Source: Methanobrevibacter sp.
GTDB lineage: Archaea > Methanobacteriota > Methanobacteria > Methanobacteriales > Methanobacteriaceae
Reading direction: 5' to 3'
Length of the DNA: 7,919 nucleotides
Assembly: GCA_009777005.1 (NCBI GenBank)
Contig: WRMT01000140.1
Coordinates: 1-7,919 of the forward strand
Shown here: one piece after another, positions 1-5,730 of the stretch
Layout of the letters: every line of letters starts with the position of its first letter
Numbering within the stretch: position 1 is the first letter of the stretch
Notes under the pieces: generated by a model
The model's database searches: none
Told to the model about the DNA's origin: nothing
What the model saw: the letters and a program-made list of their open reading frames with translations, nothing else
Position numbers and translations under genes: made by a program

Positions 1-188
1 TTTTTAAATATTAATTTGTATTTAATTAATAAATTTTCTATAAATTAATACTTATTATTAAGTATAATTTTAAAAATGTATTTTAATTAATTAAATTTTT
101 TATTAATCAAGTATTAAAAATTTGAATTAACAATTATTAGCAATTATTATCAATTATTTATATAGTATATGGTATTAAAGGTGACAAT
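1..188. other. AT-rich upstream region of korC
   Basis: No coding sequence is visible. A perfect hairpin (ATACTTA at 48-54, TAAGTAT at 59-65, 4-nt loop) followed by AT-rich sequence could be the 3' end signal of an upstream gene. A 10-bp motif (CAATTATTAG and variants) occurs three times head to tail at 131-160 and runs into a TATA-like stretch. korD, korA and korB, which usually precede korC in related methanogens, are not within these bases, so korC is separated from anything upstream by at least 188 bp. Confidence 0.6.
157..164 (+). promoter_or_regulatory. TATA-like box upstream of korC
   Basis: TTTATATA fits the archaeal TATA consensus. Its centre is only about 28 bp before the korC ATG, so the expected start of transcription (roughly 25-27 bp downstream) would fall at or just before the start codon and cut into the SD at 179-184. 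Either transcription starts a little earlier than usual, or korC is read from a promoter further upstream. This is a moderate sequence match without further support. Confidence 0.4.
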
Positions 189-737
189 ATGCGAAAAGAA
201 GTTAGAATAGCAGGTTTTGGAGGACAAGGAGTTATTTTAGCAGGAATTATCATTGGAAGAGCTGCTTCAATTTATGATGGAATTAATGCAGTTCAAACAC
301 AATCTTATGGTCCTGAAGCTCGTGGAGGTGCTTCAAGAACTGAAATTGTAATAAGTGATGAAGAAATCACTTACCCTAAGGTTTTAAACCCTGATATTTT
401 AGTAGCAATGTCTCATGAAGCTTTAATAAAATATTTAGATGATTTAAAAGATGAAGGAATATTAATATTAGATCCTGATTTGATTGATGAAAGCGAAATA
501 AAAGATTTTGTTAAAGAACATAAAATTAAAGTATTTCATGCAAGAGCTACTAAAACAGCTACAGAAGAGATTGGTCTTAGAATAGTAGCTAATATTGTAA
601 TGATTGGAGCTATAACAAACATAACGAAAATAATTTCTCTTGATGCTGCAAAAAATGCTATAGTAGCAAGTGTTCCAAAAGGAACTGAAGAAAAAAATAT
701 AGCTGCTTTTGAAGCAGGATATGCTTTAAATGTTTAA
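189..737 (+). CDS. korC: 2-oxoglutarate:ferredoxin oxidoreductase, gamma subunit
   Basis: This 182-residue protein is the gamma subunit of a 2-oxoacid:ferredoxin oxidoreductase. In methanogens the complex (KorABCD) carboxylates succinyl-CoA with reduced ferredoxin to 2-oxoglutarate in the cytoplasm, feeding glutamate synthesis. Family signatures are the N-terminal glycine loop GFGGQGV (residues 9-15), SYGPEARGG (39-47), the NPD turn (67-69), ANIVMIGA (134-141) and a C-terminal PKGTEEKNIAAFEAGY segment (163-178). The length is normal for a stand-alone gamma subunit. The ATG follows AGGTGA (179-184) by 4 nt. sucC lies 125 bp downstream on the same strand; a kor-sucC order is known in Methanothermobacter and supports KOR over pyruvate or 2-oxoisovalerate oxidoreductase, whose gamma subunits look alike. 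The other kor genes are not in the window. Family assignment is very secure; substrate assignment rests on the neighbour and overall similarity. Confidence 0.92.
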   Translation: MRKEVRIAGFGGQGVILAGIIIGRAASIYDGINAVQTQSYGPEARGGASRTEIVISDEEITYPKVLNPDILVAMSHEALIKYLDDLKDEGILILDPDLIDESEIKDFVKEHKIKVFHARATKTATEEIGLRIVANIVMIGAITNITKIISLDAAKNAIVASVPKGTEEKNIAAFEAGYALNV

Positions 738-743
738 ATAAAA

Positions 744-765
744 TTTCATTTTTCTTATTTTTTTT
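744..765 (+). terminator. T-rich terminator after korC
   Basis: A pyrimidine-rich run with several T tracts, the longest eight T, begins a few bases after the korC stop codon. Archaeal RNA polymerase commonly terminates on such oligo-T stretches without a hairpin. It suggests at least partial termination between korC and sucC. Confidence 0.4.
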
Positions 766-817
766 AAATATTAATTCTCATGTTTGTTATCTTATAGGGT
801 GAATTTAAAATTAAATT

Positions 818-869
818 GTATCTTGGTGTATTAAAATTGAATGGTATCTTGGTGTATTAAAAATGAAAT
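818..869 (+). repeat. 26-bp tandem duplication of the sucC translation start region
   Basis: The 19-mer gtatcttggtgtattaaaa occurs at 818-836 and again at 844-862, exactly 26 bp apart, and similarity continues for a few bases so that TTG at 837 aligns with the sucC ATG at 863. Each copy carries a GGTG (825-828 and 851-854) that can act as a ribosome-binding site 8 nt before its start codon. From the upstream TTG a 7-codon frame ends at TAA 858-860, 2 nt before sucC. The GGTG of the second copy decides the sucC start. Confidence 0.75.
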
Positions 870-1969
870 TTTTTGAATATAATGCAAAAAAAATCTTTAA
901 AAAGTCAGGAATAAGTATTTTAGAAGGACATATAGCTTATTCTCCAGAAGAAGCTATGGAAATAGCAACTGATATGGGAACACCAGTGGTTGTTAAAGCA
1001 CAAGTTTTAGTTGGAGGAAGAGGTAAAGCTGGAGGAATTAAATTTGCAGATGATCCTGGAGAAGCCTTTGAAATAGCTACTGAACTATTAAACATGGAAA
1101 TTAAAGGAGAAAAAGTAAAACATCTTCTAATAGAAAAAAAAGCAGATGTTAAAAAAGAATTTTATTTAGGTGTTTCTATTGATAGATCATCTAAAAAACC
1201 TGTTATAATAGCTAGTGTTGAAGGTGGGGTTGATATTGAACAATTAGCTATGACAGATCCAGATAAAATAATTAAATATCATGTTGACCCATTAGAAGAA
1301 TTTTTACCTTTTGAAGCCAGGGAAATAGCTCGTAAAATGGGTGTAGGAACTGAACTAATCTCATCTGTAGGTTCTACTATTTGGAAACTTTATAAAATAT
1401 TTGAAAAATACGATGCTCAAATAGCTGAAATTAATCCTTTAATAAATACAGATGAAGGATTAATAGCTGCTGATGCTAAATTTGAAATTGAAAATGATTC
1501 TCTATTTCGTCATAAAGATTTAATGGAAGTTACAGATTATAAACCTAAAGAATTTGCTTTTGTTAAACTCGATGGTGATATTGCAGTAATTGGAAATGGT
1601 GCAGGACTTACTTTAACTGGAATGGACATGATAAAACTTAATGGGGGAAAACCAGCTACTTTTTTAGATATTGGTGGAGGAGCTTCAGAAAACACAATAA
1701 AAAAAGCTTTAAATTTAGTTTTAAATTATGCTCCTGTAAAAGTAGTATTTTTGAATGTTCTTGGAGGAATAACAAGGGCTGATGATGTAGCTAATGGTGT
1801 TATAAGGGCATTAGAATCATCAAAAAGAAAAGTTAATATTGTTATTCGTTTAACTGGTACTAATGAAGAAGAAGGCCAAAGACTCTTGGAAGAAGCAGGA
1901 ATACCATTTGAAATTTCCATGGAGAAAGCTGCTGAGAAAGCTGTAAAAATAAGAAATTCTTTAGATTAG
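863..1969 (+). CDS. sucC: Succinyl-CoA synthetase (ADP-forming), beta subunit
   Basis: This 368-residue protein is the beta subunit of succinyl-CoA synthetase, which with SucD converts succinate, CoA and ATP to succinyl-CoA; in a methanogen it supplies KOR. An ATP-grasp domain fills residues 1 to about 220, with the nucleotide-binding Lys45 and the glycine-rich loop GGRGKAGG (51-58) and the Mg-binding Asn191 (AEINPL) and Asp204 (ADAKFE), equivalent to Asn199/Asp213 of the E. coli protein. The C-terminal CoA-ligase domain follows (about 235-360), with NGAGLTLTGMD (245-255), FLDIGGGA (267-274), VLGGITR (299-305) and RLTGTNEEEG (329-338). Length is typical of archaeal SucC. The ATG gives the usual MKFFEY start and follows GGTG by 8 nt; the frame upstream has no other ATG, GTG or TTG before a TAA at 812. 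sucD is not in the window. The start region is duplicated (see the 818-869 repeat). Confidence 0.96.
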   Translation: MKFFEYNAKKIFKKSGISILEGHIAYSPEEAMEIATDMGTPVVVKAQVLVGGRGKAGGIKFADDPGEAFEIATELLNMEIKGEKVKHLLIEKKADVKKEFYLGVSIDRSSKKPVIIASVEGGVDIEQLAMTDPDKIIKYHVDPLEEFLPFEAREIARKMGVGTELISSVGSTIWKLYKIFEKYDAQIAEINPLINTDEGLIAADAKFEIENDSLFRHKDLMEVTDYKPKEFAFVKLDGDIAVIGNGAGLTLTGMDMIKLNGGKPATFLDIGGGASENTIKKALNLVLNYAPVKVVFLNVLGGITRADDVANGVIRALESSKRKVNIVIRLTGTNEEEGQRLLEEAGIPFEISMEKAAEKAVKIRNSLD

Positions 1970-1970
1970 C

Positions 1971-2029
1971 TATTTTTAGTTTTTTATTTTATTTATTCTT
2001 TTTTATTTATTTTATTTTTATTCTTTTTA
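1971..2029 (+). terminator. T-rich terminator after sucC
   Basis: Immediately after the sucC TAG comes about 60 bases made almost only of T runs interrupted by single A or C. This is the typical form of an archaeal oligo-T terminator. No GC stem is visible. Confidence 0.5.
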
Positions 2030-2098
2030 ATAATAATTAAAATTATATTATTATAACTATTTTTAAAAGATTAATTTTTTTATCCTAAACTTGTGTAT

Positions 2099-2116
2099 GA
2101 ATTGTTATAACAATTC
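2099..2116. promoter_or_regulatory. Perfect 18-bp palindrome, possible operator
   Basis: GAATTGTTATAACAATTC is identical to its own reverse complement over all 18 bases. It lies about 40 bp before the TATA-like stretch of the small ORF at 2178. Dyads of this length are typical of binding sites for dimeric regulators. It could also fold as a hairpin in the 3' part of the sucC transcript. Confidence 0.45.
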
Positions 2117-2177
2117 TAATTACTCTAATTATTTTATTAATTTTTAAGCTATAAATTATAACCATTTGAGGATTGAA

Positions 2178-2240
2178 ATGTCAAAAAATGAAAATAATTA
2201 TAATCAAAACCCTATCCAAACAGCCGATATTGAGGAGTAG
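2178..2240 (+). CDS. Possible 20-residue small protein or 5' remnant of a lost gene
   Basis: ATG at 2178 opens a 20-codon frame ending at TAG 2238-2240. The peptide starts MSKNENNYNQ and is polar, Asn-rich and acidic at the end (ADIEE). GAGG (2168-2171) sits 6 nt before the ATG, and a TATA-like ctataaattata lies at 2149-2160. I recognise no family. Codons such as GCC, CCT and ATC look less AT-driven than the surrounding non-coding bases. It could be a real small protein, the surviving start of a disrupted gene, or chance; its 3' end precedes the TYW1 stop by under 40 bp on the opposite strand. Confidence 0.3.
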   Translation: MSKNENNYNQNPIQTADIEE

Positions 2241-2263
2241 GAAAAATGCCTATTTTTTATCCT
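2239..2263 (-). terminator. Imperfect hairpin after TYW1
   Basis: Read on the minus strand, AGGATAAAAAA pairs imperfectly with TTTTTCCT around a short loop, 14 bases past the TYW1 stop codon. The same stem exists on the plus strand directly after the 20-codon ORF, followed by TTT. It may end transcription in either direction. Support is weak because the stem is mostly A:T with a bulge. Confidence 0.3.
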
Positions 2264-2276
2264 TTCAGTTACTTAA

Positions 2277-3242
2277 TCACTTTAAAAGAACAACTCGACT
2301 AATTTCAGAATCATTCGTAACTTTTTTTCCAGTTAAATTAGCTATTTTCCCTGCAAAATCATGAATTTCTTGAAAAGTAGGCATGTTATCTAATGTTAAT
2401 CTTTCTCTTGAGTAACCAACACACATATAAGCTTTGATTTCAACATAATCTGGATTAGCTATTTTTATCAACTTAGCATACTCTTCTGGATTTTCCATGT
2501 TTTTTCCTTTAACACAAGTAGTTCGTATACATGTTCTTGAATCAAAATTAGCTAATGTTTCGAGTGATTTGTTTAACTTATCCCAAGCTTCTTCTATTTG
2601 AGGATTACAAAGTTCATTGTATATTTTTTTGTTAGGAGCATCTAAGGAAAGATATAATTGTGTGGGTTCATTTTCAAGATTTTTTAATTTTTCATACATT
2701 AAACCATTACTTACTAAAAATGTTGTGAAATTTCTTCTTTTAAATTCAGATATTAATTCATCAATTTCAGGGTAAAACATTGGTTCTCCAGCTAATGAAA
2801 TAGCTGCATTATTAGGTTCTTTTGATTGAATTAATTTTTCATCATCTGCTTTATCATTGCCGAAAAACCCACATAATAACTGATTTTGTGCAGCTATTGC
2901 ATCATCAATAATGGTTTTCGGGTCATCATAACTTCCTCGCCATTCTGTTTTTGTTAAAGAAAGATCTCTCCAACAGAATGAACATTTTTGATGGCAAAAT
3001 GGAACTGCAGGAGACATTTGTAAACATCTGTGACTTTCAATCCCATAAAATTTTTCTTTATAGCAGGTTCCTTGGTTTAATAAACTTTTTTTAGTCCAAT
3101 GACATATTTTAGCTCCAGCATGACCATTTTTTCCAAGAAATCTATATCCACTATATTCTAATTTTTTTTGTTCTTCTAAAGTTAAAGCAGATTGATTTTT
3201 ATTATTTTTTTGAGAATTTTTTCCACTTTTGTTGAAATTCAT
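2277..3242 (-). CDS. taw1: tRNA 4-demethylwyosine synthase (radical SAM, TYW1 family)
   Basis: This 321-residue radical SAM enzyme condenses 1-methylguanosine-37 of tRNA-Phe with pyruvate to 4-demethylwyosine, the first tricyclic step of wyosine synthesis. The radical SAM cluster motif CX3CX2C is Cys83, Cys87 and Cys90 in the family sequence MSPAVPFCHQKCSFCWR. Cys47, Cys60 and Cys73, spaced 13 and 13 as in the Methanocaldococcus jannaschii enzyme, would hold the second 4Fe-4S cluster. By that alignment Lys62 matches the lysine (Lys41 there) that binds pyruvate. Further family motifs are ISLAGEPMFYP (148-158), FLVSNG (175-180), LYLSLDAPNK (196-205) and YVEIKAYMCVGYSRERL (266-282). A Lys/Asn/Gln-rich N-terminal extension makes it about 21 residues longer ahead of the first cysteine than the M. 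jannaschii protein. There is no SD before the ATG; a TATA box 23 bp upstream suggests a leaderless mRNA. The next Met is at residue 76, so the start is fixed. Confidence 0.95.
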   Translation of the reverse strand: MNFNKSGKNSQKNNKNQSALTLEEQKKLEYSGYRFLGKNGHAGAKICHWTKKSLLNQGTCYKEKFYGIESHRCLQMSPAVPFCHQKCSFCWRDLSLTKTEWRGSYDDPKTIIDDAIAAQNQLLCGFFGNDKADDEKLIQSKEPNNAAISLAGEPMFYPEIDELISEFKRRNFTTFLVSNGLMYEKLKNLENEPTQLYLSLDAPNKKIYNELCNPQIEEAWDKLNKSLETLANFDSRTCIRTTCVKGKNMENPEEYAKLIKIANPDYVEIKAYMCVGYSRERLTLDNMPTFQEIHDFAGKIANLTGKKVTNDSEISRVVLLK

Positions 3243-3265
3243 ATACTTTATATGGGTACATTCTT

Positions 3266-3275
3266 ATTTATAAAT
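3266..3275 (-). promoter_or_regulatory. TATA box for leaderless TYW1 mRNA
   Basis: On the minus strand the box reads ATTTATAAAT. Twenty-three bases separate it from the TYW1 ATG, which puts the expected transcription start at about 3242-3246, on or next to the start codon. The absence of any purine-rich SD in the gap agrees with a leaderless message. Confidence 0.55.
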
Positions 3276-3417
3276 AGCTGTTTTTATTAACAATGGTTTT
3301 TATTAGCTAAAATTAACATGATTTTACAATGAATGGTAGTTTTTCTTTATTTATATTAATGGAAATAATTGTTTTAAGTAATCAAAATTTGAAAAAAAAT
3401 TTATAATTTTCATTTGA

Positions 3418-3509
3418 AAATCCCTTGTTTTTTCTAGTTATTAAAGTGAAGTTTTTCTTTATTAGGAAATCCTTTATTTTTTCTAGTTATTGAAGTGAAG
3501 TTTTTTTTT
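3418..3509. repeat. Two 43-bp direct repeats, 49-bp period
   Basis: Copies at 3418-3460 and 3467-3509 match at 39 of 43 positions and share the core ttttttctagttatt followed by aagtgaagttttt. A further piece, agtttttctttatt, occurs at 3338-3351 as well as at 3450-3463. The copies lie about 180-270 bp from the TYW1 start and about 680-760 bp from the histone start, so they are not core promoter elements. Confidence 0.7.
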
Positions 3510-3722
3510 TTATTTTAATAATTTATTTAATTATTATAAATATTTTTTAAAATAAAAATATTATAATTATATTTCTAAGGATTAAACAATATTTAATCCA
3601 TATTTTTTAAATTAAATAAAATTTATAAAAATCATTAATTGCATACTTTTTTCAAATACTATGATATATATTTTATAAAATAGCTATTATATTGAATATT
3701 TGTTTATGCATTTTCCAATGAA

Positions 3723-3824
3723 ATGAAGTTTTTAACTCTTTATTTAATTTTAATTTATCTTCTTATTGCTCTCTCCATTTTTTATCCAGATTTCTATTCA
3801 TCAAAGCATTGCAATGATTATTAG
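3723..3824 (+). CDS. Doubtful 33-residue hydrophobic small ORF
   Basis: ATG at 3723 opens a 33-codon frame ending at TAG 3822-3824. The peptide begins MKFLTLYLIL and its first 21 residues form one uninterrupted hydrophobic stretch, followed by a polar tail with one Cys and one His (SSKHCND). A TATA-like tttataaaa lies around 3671. There is no SD, and T-rich sequence easily encodes Leu/Ile/Phe runs by chance, so this is only a candidate single-pass membrane microprotein. Confidence 0.15.
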   Translation: MKFLTLYLILIYLLIALSIFYPDFYSSKHCNDY

Positions 3825-3837
3825 GAATAAAACAAAA

Positions 3838-3987
3838 ATTAACAAATGAATAAATCTAATACAAAGAATAAATCTCTCAATTAATCGGATATGGGAATTA
3901 AATCTGTTAATTATTGTTAGGGGATTATTAAATTTGTTAATTAATCTAATACATGCATTGATCTGTTAAATATTCTTTTTAAAACTT
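3838..3987. repeat. Degenerate tandem repeat with 30-bp period, about five units
   Basis: Units begin at 3838, 3868, 3898, 3928 and 3958. The consensus core is taaatctgttaattaatct, followed in several units by aata and a purine-rich end. Units at 3898 and 3928 share 16 of 17 bases of attaaatctgttaatta (3897-3913 and 3927-3943); units at 3838 and 3928 share atctaataca. The last unit is the weakest and has a one-base gap. The array ends about 150 bp before the histone TATA box. Confidence 0.55.
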
Positions 3988-4137
3988 AATAGGATGTGAT
4001 GACTTTTAAACGAGCATATAAATAATTATTAACTTTTTGGAAAAAGCCTTTAAAATGAGGGTATTATTTTTTTCATAGAAAAGTTACAAAAACTATTTTC
4101 AGAATTTATCATAAAAAACCATCTTTTTAACATAACC

Positions 4138-4145
4138 TTTATATA
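4138..4145 (+). promoter_or_regulatory. TATA box of the histone gene
   Basis: TTTATATA, preceded by ATAACC as a plausible BRE, is close to the ideal archaeal promoter. Transcription should begin near 4166-4168, immediately before the SD GGAGGT (4168-4173), giving a short leader. A strong promoter and SD fit an abundant chromatin protein. Confidence 0.7.
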
Positions 4146-4182
4146 TTATTAGATTATATTCAATATTGGAGGTTTTTAATTT

Positions 4183-4383
4183 ATGAGTGAATTACCTTTA
4201 GCACCACTAGGTCGAATATTTAAAAATGTTGGTGCTGATAGAATTAGTGATGATGCTAAAGTTGCATTAGCTGAAGCACTTGAAGAACAAGGTAAAGTTT
4301 TAGCTGAAAAAGCTGTTGACTATGCTCGTCATGCTGGCAGGAAAACTGTCAAAGTTGATGACATTAAACTAGCTATAGGTTGA
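4183..4383 (+). CDS. Archaeal histone (HMf family)
   Basis: This 66-residue protein is a single histone fold without tails, homologous to HMfA/HMfB of Methanothermus. It dimerises, binds and wraps DNA at about 30 bp per dimer, and compacts the chromosome. Family signatures are ELPLAPLGRI (residues 3-12), the DNA-contacting Arg11 and Arg20, SDDAK (22-26), and the ARHAGRKTVKVDDI block (48-61), where His50 and Asp60 match the dimer-dimer contacts His49/Asp59 of HMfB and Lys54/Thr55/Lys57 match its DNA-binding loop. It ends at LAIG, a few residues short of the RRFKK tail of HMfB; many Methanobacteriales histones also end near here. The start is set by GGAGGT 9 nt upstream. It is transcribed alone from a strong TATA box, divergently from TYW1. 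Confidence 0.96.
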   Translation: MSELPLAPLGRIFKNVGADRISDDAKVALAEALEEQGKVLAEKAVDYARHAGRKTVKVDDIKLAIG

Positions 4384-4385
4384 AA

Positions 4386-4402
4386 TTTTTCTATTTTTTT
4401 TT
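4386..4402 (+). terminator. Oligo-T terminator after histone gene
   Basis: Three bases past the TGA come TTTTT and then a nine-T run. Further T tracts follow up to about 4460. No GC stem is seen; this matches the usual archaeal oligo-T terminator. Confidence 0.5.
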
Positions 4403-4756
4403 AATGTGTTGAAAGATATTTTTTAAAACTTTTTTTTTATTTTTTAATATTGCTTTTTTATCTATTTTTTTAATACTATTTTTTGCTTGTTTTATATGAT
4501 ATATGACTTTATTTTCACACTCAATATTTTTTTTTAAATTTAGTTTAATGTGTTATTTTTTAAAACAGAGATTTCGCCATGAAAAATCATGATTGTATTC
4601 TTTTTAAGTATTTTTGATTTAAAATAACAATTTTAAGCAGGAATTAATAATAGATAATTTTATAAGTTATTAAGTTATAATTTATTAATGTTCATCAGAA
4701 TTATATTCTCTAAAAAATGTGAGGATAGTGGAATATATGACCTGATGTATAAAAAT

Positions 4757-4763
4757 GAGGTGA
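4757..4763 (+). promoter_or_regulatory. Ribosome-binding site that argues for an upstream non-AUG start
   Basis: GAGGTGA is the best SD in this part of the window. It is 7 nt before ACG at 4771 (4 nt before ATT 4768, 10 nt before ATA 4774) but 25 nt before TTG at 4789, the first standard start codon in frame. The PepSY gene uses the same GAGGTGA with 6 nt to its ATG. The spacing therefore points to initiation near 4771. Confidence 0.6.
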
Positions 4764-4788
4764 AAAAATTACGATAAAAAATAAAGCA

Positions 4789-5730
4789 TTGCTTATAGCA
4801 ATAGCTTGTGTTTTTTTAATAAGTATAAGTGCGAGTTATGCAAGTGATGTTGATCTAGATACTAGACCAACAAAACTTTCTCAAGATGATATTTCAGATG
4901 CAGCTGTGTCTGTAGATAAATATATTACGAAAAATAGAAAGTTACCAAATTTTGTGACAATTTCTGATTATAATTTTTCCATGCCAGAATACATGTATTT
5001 ATTGGCAAGAACTGTAGAAAATAAATATGAAAAAGACAATTCTCAAATAATTGTCAAATACAATGTTAGAAATCCATCCCGTCCTACAGGAGATAATATT
5101 AAAGGAAAAATTTCGGTTGTTGATTGTCAAGATTATGTAAGTAGAGTAGCTAACTTTATTTCTAATGAGGGTCATGCTCCAAACTATGTAAGAACACCTT
5201 TAGGTAATATGCAATATCAACAAGCTATATATAGCTTTATTAAAATTCTTGGCGAGACAAAAGATGACACCCCACCAAAGAGTTTATCTTTAAATTTCAA
5301 CAAAAACAATCAAATTAACAAACATATACCAAGATTTTCAAGACCAGGTACTTCAACCGAATCTATTGATGTCGATATTAAGTTAAATAATTTATCTGGA
5401 ACAGATGGATTATTAAAATTGCAAAGATATATGAACAGAAACTTAAATCATAGAAGTGGTGGATCTCATACAGCCGCTGGTGTTGAAAGAACTAGAACTG
5501 GTGATTGTTGGGGATTAGCTGAGTGGGCAGCTAAACAACTTAAAGCTAATGGCTATGATGTTAGAATTGTTCAAGGTAGATCTAGTGCAGCTTCAAATCA
5601 TCGATGGGTTCAAGCTAAAATTGGCGATAGCTGGGTTAACTTCGAATCTTCATTGGTAACAAAAAGATATGGAAGTAAGCATTATACTACAACTTGTGCA
5701 AAAGTAAGTAGAATTGTAAAATATTTATAA
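4789..5730 (+). CDS. Secreted pseudomurein-binding, transglutaminase-like protein
   Basis: Coordinates use the first standard in-frame start, TTG; translation more likely begins at 4771, adding six residues including the positive Lys-Asn-Lys that a signal peptide needs. Residue numbers are from TTG. Residues 1-18 are a hydrophobic secretion signal with likely cleavage after SYA. Two pseudomurein-binding repeats follow, about 31-76 (SDAAVSVDKYITKNRKLPNF core) and 113-153 (RVANFISNEGHAPNYV core). After a linker, about 205-313 is a transglutaminase-like cysteine-peptidase domain with GDCWGLAEW (Cys240), NHRWVQ (His271) and WVNFESS, where Glu286 stands 15 residues after the His, at the usual place of the catalytic Asp. 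The architecture resembles the methanogen-phage endoisopeptidases PeiW/PeiP, which cut pseudomurein peptide bonds; remodelling of the host's own wall, or adhesion if inactive, is inferred. It is monocistronic, with a strong terminator overlapping its stop. Confidence 0.85.
   Translation: MLIAIACVFLISISASYASDVDLDTRPTKLSQDDISDAAVSVDKYITKNRKLPNFVTISDYNFSMPEYMYLLARTVENKYEKDNSQIIVKYNVRNPSRPTGDNIKGKISVVDCQDYVSRVANFISNEGHAPNYVRTPLGNMQYQQAIYSFIKILGETKDDTPPKSLSLNFNKNNQINKHIPRFSRPGTSTESIDVDIKLNNLSGTDGLLKLQRYMNRNLNHRSGGSHTAAGVERTRTGDCWGLAEWAAKQLKANGYDVRIVQGRSSAASNHRWVQAKIGDSWVNFESSLVTKRYGSKHYTTTCAKVSRIVKYL

Larger units (their letters stand above)
1970..2276. other. Intergenic region between convergent sucC and TYW1 genes
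   Basis: The 307 bases hold the sucC terminator, a perfect 18-bp palindrome at 2099-2116, a TATA-like stretch near 2150-2160, a 20-codon ORF with an SD (2178-2240) and an imperfect A/T stem at 2239-2263 that could terminate TYW1 on the minus strand or the small ORF on the plus strand. The palindrome, box, SD and ORF in order look like a small transcription unit, although the two flanking genes converge here. Confidence 0.5.
3243..4182. other. 940-bp non-coding region between divergent TYW1 and histone genes
   Basis: No convincing gene is present. It contains the TYW1 promoter at the left end; a 43-bp direct repeat pair at a 49-bp period (3418-3509), with a shorter related piece near 3338-3351; a weak 33-codon hydrophobic ORF (3723-3824); a degenerate 30-bp-period tandem repeat (3838-3987); and the histone promoter at the right end. 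Base composition is strongly AT-rich throughout except for short patches near 3770-3820 and 3990-4020. No tRNA-like or snoRNA-like fold was found. Confidence 0.6.
4384..4770. other. Intergenic region before the wall-protein gene
   Basis: The stretch opens with the histone terminator. A small dyad CATGA/TCATG lies at 4578-4591. TATA-like candidates are attttataa (about 4656-4664), gttataattta (about 4674-4683) and gaatatatga (4731-4740); I cannot decide between them. The right end holds the SD GAGGTGA at 4757-4763. No gene is seen. Confidence 0.5.

Noticed and set aside
1726..1920. 64-codon frame on the minus strand inside sucC
   Set aside because: It is the antisense shadow of the strongly conserved CoA-ligase domain of sucC, with no SD and no recognisable motif.
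2173..2364. 63-codon plus-strand frame overlapping the TYW1 3' end
   Set aside because: Much of it is antisense to TYW1, it has no family signature, and the overlapping frame from ATG 2178 has the better-placed SD.
3996..4002. C-box-like GTGATGA, tested for a C/D box sRNA
   Set aside because: No CTGA D box follows within a plausible distance.
4578..4591. CATGA/TCATG hairpin in the histone-wall protein gap
   Set aside because: A 5-bp A/T-rich stem is expected by chance, and it is not placed at a promoter, SD or terminator.
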